27,337 bases of DNA from an uncultured Bacteroidales bacterium (GTDB taxonomy: Bacteria > Bacteroidota > Bacteroidia > Bacteroidales > Paludibacteraceae): positions 1-27,337 of the forward strand of contig CAMJFV010000003.1 of the NCBI GenBank assembly GCA_946405045.1, given 5' to 3'. A program made the position numbers and the translations under genes. Below are positions 23,143-27,337 of the stretch, piece after piece; the stretch's first letter is position 1; every line of letters begins with the position of its first letter. The notes beneath the pieces were generated by a model, which had not been told where the DNA came from, did no database searches, and saw only the letters and a program-made list of their open reading frames with translations.

Positions 23143-23158
23143 TGTTCCACGTGGAACG
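23143..23158. promoter_or_regulatory. parS-like ParB-binding site 3
   Basis: TGTTCCACGTGGAACG: the 14-base core GTTCCACGTGGAAC (23144-23157) is a perfect palindrome and identical to sites 1 and 2; only the last base differs. Confidence 0.75.
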
Positions 23159-23188
23159 TAAAATCAAAACAATAAAATGAATGTTGAA

Positions 23189-23217
23189 TAAAAAAAGACG
23201 CAGGTGGCTACGTCTTT
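23189..23217 (-). terminator. Terminator after uvrC
   Basis: On the minus strand AAAGACG, a ten-base loop that can extend the stem by two pairs, then CGTCTTT followed by a T-run. It lies about 40 bases beyond the uvrC stop. Confidence 0.75.
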
Positions 23218-23255
23218 GTAAAGTGAGTTGAATAAGAATCTTCGATGAAAATGAT

Positions 23256-25067
23256 TTAGTTTTTGTGAAGACTGTCGAATAATATTTTTGCTTTAGCTTT
23301 TCCAATAACTTTAGCTAACTCTTCTTCGGATTGTTCTTTTATTCTTTTGACGCTCTTGTATGTTTTTATCAGAGTGTCTTTAGTCTTTTCTCCAATACCA
23401 TTGATATCATCAAGAGCAGAATGAATTTGACTTTTGCTTCGTTTGTTACGATGAAAACTGATAGCAAATCTATGTACTTCATCCTGAATTCCTGCCAAAA
23501 AACGAAATAGAGAATGATTAGGTTGTATCTCTACGTGGAGTGGAGGAAAACCATATAGCAATTCTTTTGTGTGATGTTTGTCATCTTTAGCCAAACCTGC
23601 GATGGGTATGTATAGATTTAATTTGTCTTCAATCACTTCTCTTACACATTCCATCTGTCCAACACCACCGTCGACAATGATTAAATTAGGTAGTTTTTCT
23701 CCTTCATTAATCAATCTGCTGTAACGTCGGTAAACAACCTCTTGCATTGAACCGTAGTCATCTGGTCCTTCAACAGTTTTTATATTGTAAGTGCGATAAT
23801 CTTTTTTTGATGGCTTTGCATTTTTGTAAACCACACATCCAGCGACTGCATCACTTCCTGAAATGTTGGAGTTATCAAAACATTCAATCTGATGAGGAAC
23901 TTCTTTGAGTCCAAGTACTTTCTGAAGCTCAGTCAGAAGTTTCATGGCTCGTTGTTCTGGATTGAATTTTTCTGCTTGTTTGACTCTATCAAATCTGTAT
24001 TGCTTTACATTTTTGATGGATAAATCAAGAAGTTTCTTTTTGTCACCTTTTTGTGGAACTGTAATGGTGACGTTTTCAAGTTCGAAAGAAATAGGGTAGG
24101 GTACAATAATTTCTCTTGACATACTCTGAAATTTTTGACGCATTTCCACAATGGCAGATGCCAAAATTTCACTCTCTTCCTCTTCTGTCTGTATTTTATA
24201 TTCGAATGTGTAAGCTTGAGAAATTGTTCCTTCCATCACTTTCAAGAAATTGATGTAGGCGTTATTATCGTCTATTTCTATTGAGAAGACATCGATGTTG
24301 GTTAAAATAGGACTGACAATTGTGTTTTTACTTTTATATTGAGATAGAAGAAGCATTTTTTCTTTCATCTTTTGTGCATCCTCAAATCTCATTTCTTCTG
24401 CAGCTTTACCCATTTCACCGAGAATATAGTTTTCTAAAGTGCTCATCTCACCTTTAAGAATGAGCTTGATTTCCTTTATGTTTTCTCTATATTCTTCTTC
24501 TGTCTGATAACCTTCACAACATCCTTTGCATTTTTTGATGTGATAGTCCAAGCAAACTTTATATTTTCCGCTTTTGATTGCATCATCAGTCAGTTTATTG
24601 TTACAGGTGCGGATTCCATAAATGTTGTGAATCAAATCAAGCACCGTCTTCATTGCTGGAAGATATGTGTATGGACCATAATAAAGAGATCCATCATGAA
24701 CAAAACGGCGAGTGTAGAAAACACGAGGAAAAGGTTCGTTTTTGATGCAAATCCACGGATATGTTTTATCATCCTTTAGTAGAATGTTGTATCTTGGTTG
24801 ATGCTTTTTGATCAGACTGTTTTCAAGAAGTAAAGCATCTTGTTCGCTCGGAACAACAATATATTTGATGTCTGCAATTTGTTTTACAAGTGCACGAACC
24901 TTATTTGATGTCTGATATTTGTTGAAATATGAAGAGACACGTCTTTTGAGGTTCACAGCTTTGCCTACATAGATGATTTCATCTTCTTTGTTGACATATT
25001 GGTAAACTCCTGGACTTTCAGGAAGTGAAAGAACGATTTGTTTTAACTGTGAAATCTCTTTTTCCAT
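23256..25067 (-). CDS. uvrC: UvrABC excinuclease subunit C
   Basis: A 603-residue nucleotide-excision-repair nuclease that cuts both sides of a lesion after UvrA/UvrB loading. Domains in order: GIY-YIG nuclease (PGVYQYVNKEDEIIYVGKA, with KRRVSSYF), a Cys cluster (KKCKGCCEG), the UVR motif (MRFEDAQKMKEKM, about 220-240) that contacts UvrB, the RNase H-like nuclease (IECFDNSNISG; LIIVDGGVGQ) and C-terminal helix-hairpin-helix repeats (INGIGEKTKDTLIKTYKSVKRI). Length is normal. It starts 12 bases after the DnaJ-domain gene and is probably the last gene of the outer-membrane protein-dnaJ-uvrC unit. Its 3' end faces the parS-like cluster. Confidence 0.96.
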   Translation of the reverse strand: MEKEISQLKQIVLSLPESPGVYQYVNKEDEIIYVGKAVNLKRRVSSYFNKYQTSNKVRALVKQIADIKYIVVPSEQDALLLENSLIKKHQPRYNILLKDDKTYPWICIKNEPFPRVFYTRRFVHDGSLYYGPYTYLPAMKTVLDLIHNIYGIRTCNNKLTDDAIKSGKYKVCLDYHIKKCKGCCEGYQTEEEYRENIKEIKLILKGEMSTLENYILGEMGKAAEEMRFEDAQKMKEKMLLLSQYKSKNTIVSPILTNIDVFSIEIDDNNAYINFLKVMEGTISQAYTFEYKIQTEEEESEILASAIVEMRQKFQSMSREIIVPYPISFELENVTITVPQKGDKKKLLDLSIKNVKQYRFDRVKQAEKFNPEQRAMKLLTELQKVLGLKEVPHQIECFDNSNISGSDAVAGCVVYKNAKPSKKDYRTYNIKTVEGPDDYGSMQEVVYRRYSRLINEGEKLPNLIIVDGGVGQMECVREVIEDKLNLYIPIAGLAKDDKHHTKELLYGFPPLHVEIQPNHSLFRFLAGIQDEVHRFAISFHRNKRSKSQIHSALDDINGIGEKTKDTLIKTYKSVKRIKEQSEEELAKVIGKAKAKILFDSLHKN

Positions 25068-25079
25068 CGTGTTTTTAGC

Positions 25080-25832
25080 TTAAATGCCTATACTTTCAAA
25101 GTAGTTGTTAAGTAGGAAATTGTATGCCTCTACAATTTCTTGCATTTTTTGGGTTGCCTCTAATTTACTGTATTCATCGGCTGATTCGTACCTGTCTGGA
25201 TGATATTTCATTGAAAGTTTTCTCCATTGACGTTTCAATTCTTTCAATGAACAGTTGTAATCCAATTCCATTGTTTTAAAGGCTTTTTTAGTTTTTTCAT
25301 TCAATGATTCCTCTAAATTTTCCTCATCATTTACAATGTAGCCTCTATACATGGTCCATAAATTTTCTTTGTCGATAGAGTTTATTCTCATGTGTTTCAT
25401 GATTTTTTCTATCAGATCACGCTCACTTCTGCATATACCTTTTCCGCATGTACTAATACACATGAGCATATTTAGCAGTTGAACTCTATTGCTATACTTG
25501 AATGTACGGTTTGCATTTAAACACAGTATATTCACCGACAAATTATCATTATAGAGGTATGTTTTCAGATACTCAAGAGTCTGCTTAGCATATATCGGAT
25601 TCATCTTACGATCAAGATAATTTTTGACGATTTCAATCTGAGACTTCGTTTTCACTGTGTTGGCTTTCATCATCACTGCACTAAGTCCAGCCACCGTCTT
25701 CATTATCTGTTCCCTACGTTGCTCTTTGCGTTTGATTGTGTCTCTTTCAATTTTTACTCTCCTTTTTTCCTTGAATTGCAGAGCAACAACAATGATGAAT
25801 ATTGCGGTTATGAGTGTAGCTATTATCACCAT
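25080..25832 (-). CDS. Membrane-anchored DnaJ-domain protein with TerB-like middle region (DjlA-like)
   Basis: A 250-residue protein. An N-terminal membrane segment (MVIIATLITAIFIIVVALQF) is followed by a highly basic stretch (KEKRRVKIERDTIKRKEQRREQ) and a helical region (about 50-150) that ends CGKGICRSERDLIEKIMKHM, resembling TerB/DjlA-type domains. A C-terminal J domain (about 185-245) has the HPD motif in KYHPDR. The layout suggests a DnaK co-chaperone tethered at the inner membrane. DnaK partners and clients are unknown, and the TerB-like call is weaker than the J domain. It lies between the outer-membrane protein gene (42 bases) and uvrC (12 bases) on the same strand. Confidence 0.82.
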   Translation of the reverse strand: MVIIATLITAIFIIVVALQFKEKRRVKIERDTIKRKEQRREQIMKTVAGLSAVMMKANTVKTKSQIEIVKNYLDRKMNPIYAKQTLEYLKTYLYNDNLSVNILCLNANRTFKYSNRVQLLNMLMCISTCGKGICRSERDLIEKIMKHMRINSIDKENLWTMYRGYIVNDEENLEESLNEKTKKAFKTMELDYNCSLKELKRQWRKLSMKYHPDRYESADEYSKLEATQKMQEIVEAYNFLLNNYFESIGI

Positions 25833-25869
25833 TTTTCTTGAAATTTGAGAGTAAAAAATGAACTGATTT

Positions 25870-25886
25870 CTAACTTAGAAAGTTAG
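25870..25886. repeat. Small inverted repeat at the outer-membrane protein stop codon
   Basis: CTAACTT-AGA-AAGTTAG, a perfect 7-bp stem that includes the stop codon (25875-25877). There is no T-run; it might attenuate or process the transcript before the DnaJ-domain gene. Confidence 0.35.
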
Positions 25887-27337
25887 TGTTAAGCCAAGTA
25901 AAAAGTTGAATCCTTGCGATGGATAACCATACCAAACTTCGCTTCTTTGGTTCAAAATATTGTTGAAACGAGCGAATACATCGAGAAAACTCATCAACTT
26001 ATAGTTTGCACCCAAACTGATGTCGTTGAAGTTTTTAAGGTCGACGGTGGTGTCTTTTCCTAACTTAGCTTTTCTTCCTGCTTCAAGATCATAATTGATG
26101 TTGAAACGAAGGAAATCAGTTGGCACATAGCTGACTCCAAGTCCAATTTGTGCTGCAGGAAGCATCCATGCTTCGGCCTGTTTTTCAAGTGACCATTTGT
26201 TGTAGCCAATCTTAAATGAAAAATCAACTTTCTCGCGGAAATTATAGTTTACTGCGGCTCCACAGTTGAATTGTCCGACATTTTTATCGTATACTACATC
26301 AAATGTGTTTTTCATACCGGTTGAGTCAGACTTGTTGATGTAGAAATACTGGTTGTTAATGATTTTGTATCCTACATGGATATCTGTATTAACGCTTTTG
26401 CCAATATTGAGTTTTGTTCCCAAATAGATGTCAAGAGGAATGTATGTATCTTCAGGACGAGCATCTGGTGAAAGGTAGATGTTTTCGTTTGCAAGAGAAC
26501 GAAGAGTATTCACTTTATAGTCACCAGTTACTCCGGCATAGACATACCAAATATTGTCGATTACACGAACTTGTCCTGTAATATCCGGTGAAAATGCGGT
26601 ATTCTTTCCTTGATTGATACCAAATGACGCTTTCAAACCAAGATTTAGTCTTCCTACTTCAGAAACGAAACTGTAGTATGGATTAAACTTCAAAACAGTG
26701 AAATTTTTGAAGTTTTGTGCATTACTGAAATCAATAGGTCCATCTTCAGGAGTAGAAACAAACACATTATACATCTGGAATTTCAGCGACAAAATAGATT
26801 CTTGCATTCTGTAAGAAGCTGCCACATCTGTGAAAATTGTATTTTCAGCAACGTTGAAATGTGTTTTAAGAAGACGCCAGTTAGTTTGCAAGTCATATTT
26901 CCACTGTTCTATATAATCTTTTGAACGGAAGCGAAAGTTTAAAGCTGCGGTCAAATGGGAGTTTTTCTGATCATCATTCTTATATTCTGGCTCTTCTTTG
27001 TCTTTGTTCTGTTCAGAAAAAGCAATCATGTCACTATTAAGTCCATAGTAGTTGAAACGATTGTATCCAAATTCTCCGAAAGCACTGATTTCACGTATTC
27101 TGATGCTTCTTAGGAAAGAAATCCTTGCTTTATTATCGTTGTAAAGACCTTTACTCAAAACATCATTTGAAAGAACGTCATAATTGTCTTTTTTTAGTGT
27201 GACGTTACCGAAAGATGAATTGTGTTTCAAATAAAAGTCAAAAAGAGCAATATCACTATTGTAGATAGGAGTATAAAGTTCACCAAGGAAAGATTTGTAG
27301 TTTCCTCCACCTAATCTCAAAAAGCCTTCACGGCTAT
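25875..27337 (-). CDS. Outer-membrane beta-barrel protein, N-terminus beyond the window
   Basis: The frame stays open to the right edge (…SREGFLRLGGGNYKSFLGEL), so at least 486 C-terminal residues are present and the true start is outside. An internal TTG at 27318-27320 is not the start. The sequence is a run of alternating hydrophobic/polar strands rich in Tyr, Phe, Asn and Gly, and ends with an aromatic residue (GFNFLLGLTLTF), the usual barrel-insertion signal. NNILNQRSEVWYGYPSQGFNFLLG is like the last strands of TonB-dependent-receptor-type barrels in Bacteroidetes. No plug domain can be checked here. Substrate unknown. It is probably co-transcribed with the DnaJ-domain gene and uvrC. Confidence 0.75.
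   Translation of the reverse strand, partial: SREGFLRLGGGNYKSFLGELYTPIYNSDIALFDFYLKHNSSFGNVTLKKDNYDVLSNDVLSKGLYNDNKARISFLRSIRIREISAFGEFGYNRFNYYGLNSDMIAFSEQNKDKEEPEYKNDDQKNSHLTAALNFRFRSKDYIEQWKYDLQTNWRLLKTHFNVAENTIFTDVAASYRMQESILSLKFQMYNVFVSTPEDGPIDFSNAQNFKNFTVLKFNPYYSFVSEVGRLNLGLKASFGINQGKNTAFSPDITGQVRVIDNIWYVYAGVTGDYKVNTLRSLANENIYLSPDARPEDTYIPLDIYLGTKLNIGKSVNTDIHVGYKIINNQYFYINKSDSTGMKNTFDVVYDKNVGQFNCGAAVNYNFREKVDFSFKIGYNKWSLEKQAEAWMLPAAQIGLGVSYVPTDFLRFNINYDLEAGRKAKLGKDTTVDLKNFNDISLGANYKLMSFLDVFARFNNILNQRSEVWYGYPSQGFNFLLGLTLTF

Overview
The window looks like chromosomal DNA of a Bacteroidales bacterium, possibly Prevotella or a close relative. It is AT-rich. Many genes are preceded by the Bacteroidetes sigma-ABfr promoter pattern (TTTG, about 19-20 bases, TAnnTTTG) rather than -35/-10 boxes. 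It encodes a BspA-type leucine-rich-repeat protein, a FISUMP-type secreted protein and Bacteroidetes versions of core enzymes. No rRNA, tRNA, CRISPR array, prophage or complete insertion sequence was seen.

Left part (1-7980). At the edge is the start of a probable Rpn-type nuclease gene leaving the window. Then come a BspA-like LRR protein and a heavy-metal RND efflux set, all on the minus strand: a His-rich periplasmic adaptor (cusB/czcB-like), the RND pump (cusA/czcA-like), and, after a terminator and with its own promoter, a TolC-family outer-membrane channel. The gaps hold small dispersed repeats with hairpins.

Middle (7981-14710). Plus-strand genes encode a nitronate monooxygenase-like flavoenzyme with a Cys-rich tail, a FISUMP-domain secreted protein and a uracil-DNA-glycosylase-superfamily protein. 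They are followed by a minus-strand AddA-like helicase-nuclease. A 626-base AT-rich spacer then separates addA from the divergent nadA. It carries several near-matches to the DnaA box and a set of TAATCAA/TTGATTA motifs.

Right part (14711-27337). A tight operon nadA-mazG-deoC (NAD synthesis, nucleotide sanitation, deoxynucleoside catabolism) is followed by a polyprenyl diphosphate synthase, full-length DNA polymerase I, a tRNA-dihydrouridine synthase, a U32-family (TrhP-like) protein, UvrC, a membrane-anchored DnaJ/TerB-like protein and an outer-membrane beta-barrel protein cut by the right edge. Convergent pairs are closed by compact bidirectional terminators. dus and the U32 gene share an 18-base palindrome that supplies a -7 promoter element on both strands.

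The most notable non-genic signal is a cluster of three GTTCCACGTGGAAC palindromes within 190 bases (22971-23157), one inside the U32 coding sequence. They closely match the chromosomal ParB-binding site parS. Such sites usually lie near the replication origin, so the window may be origin-proximal; the 14.1-14.7 kb spacer is a speculative origin candidate. Several repair and replication genes (polA, uvrC, addA, UDG-like) also lie here.
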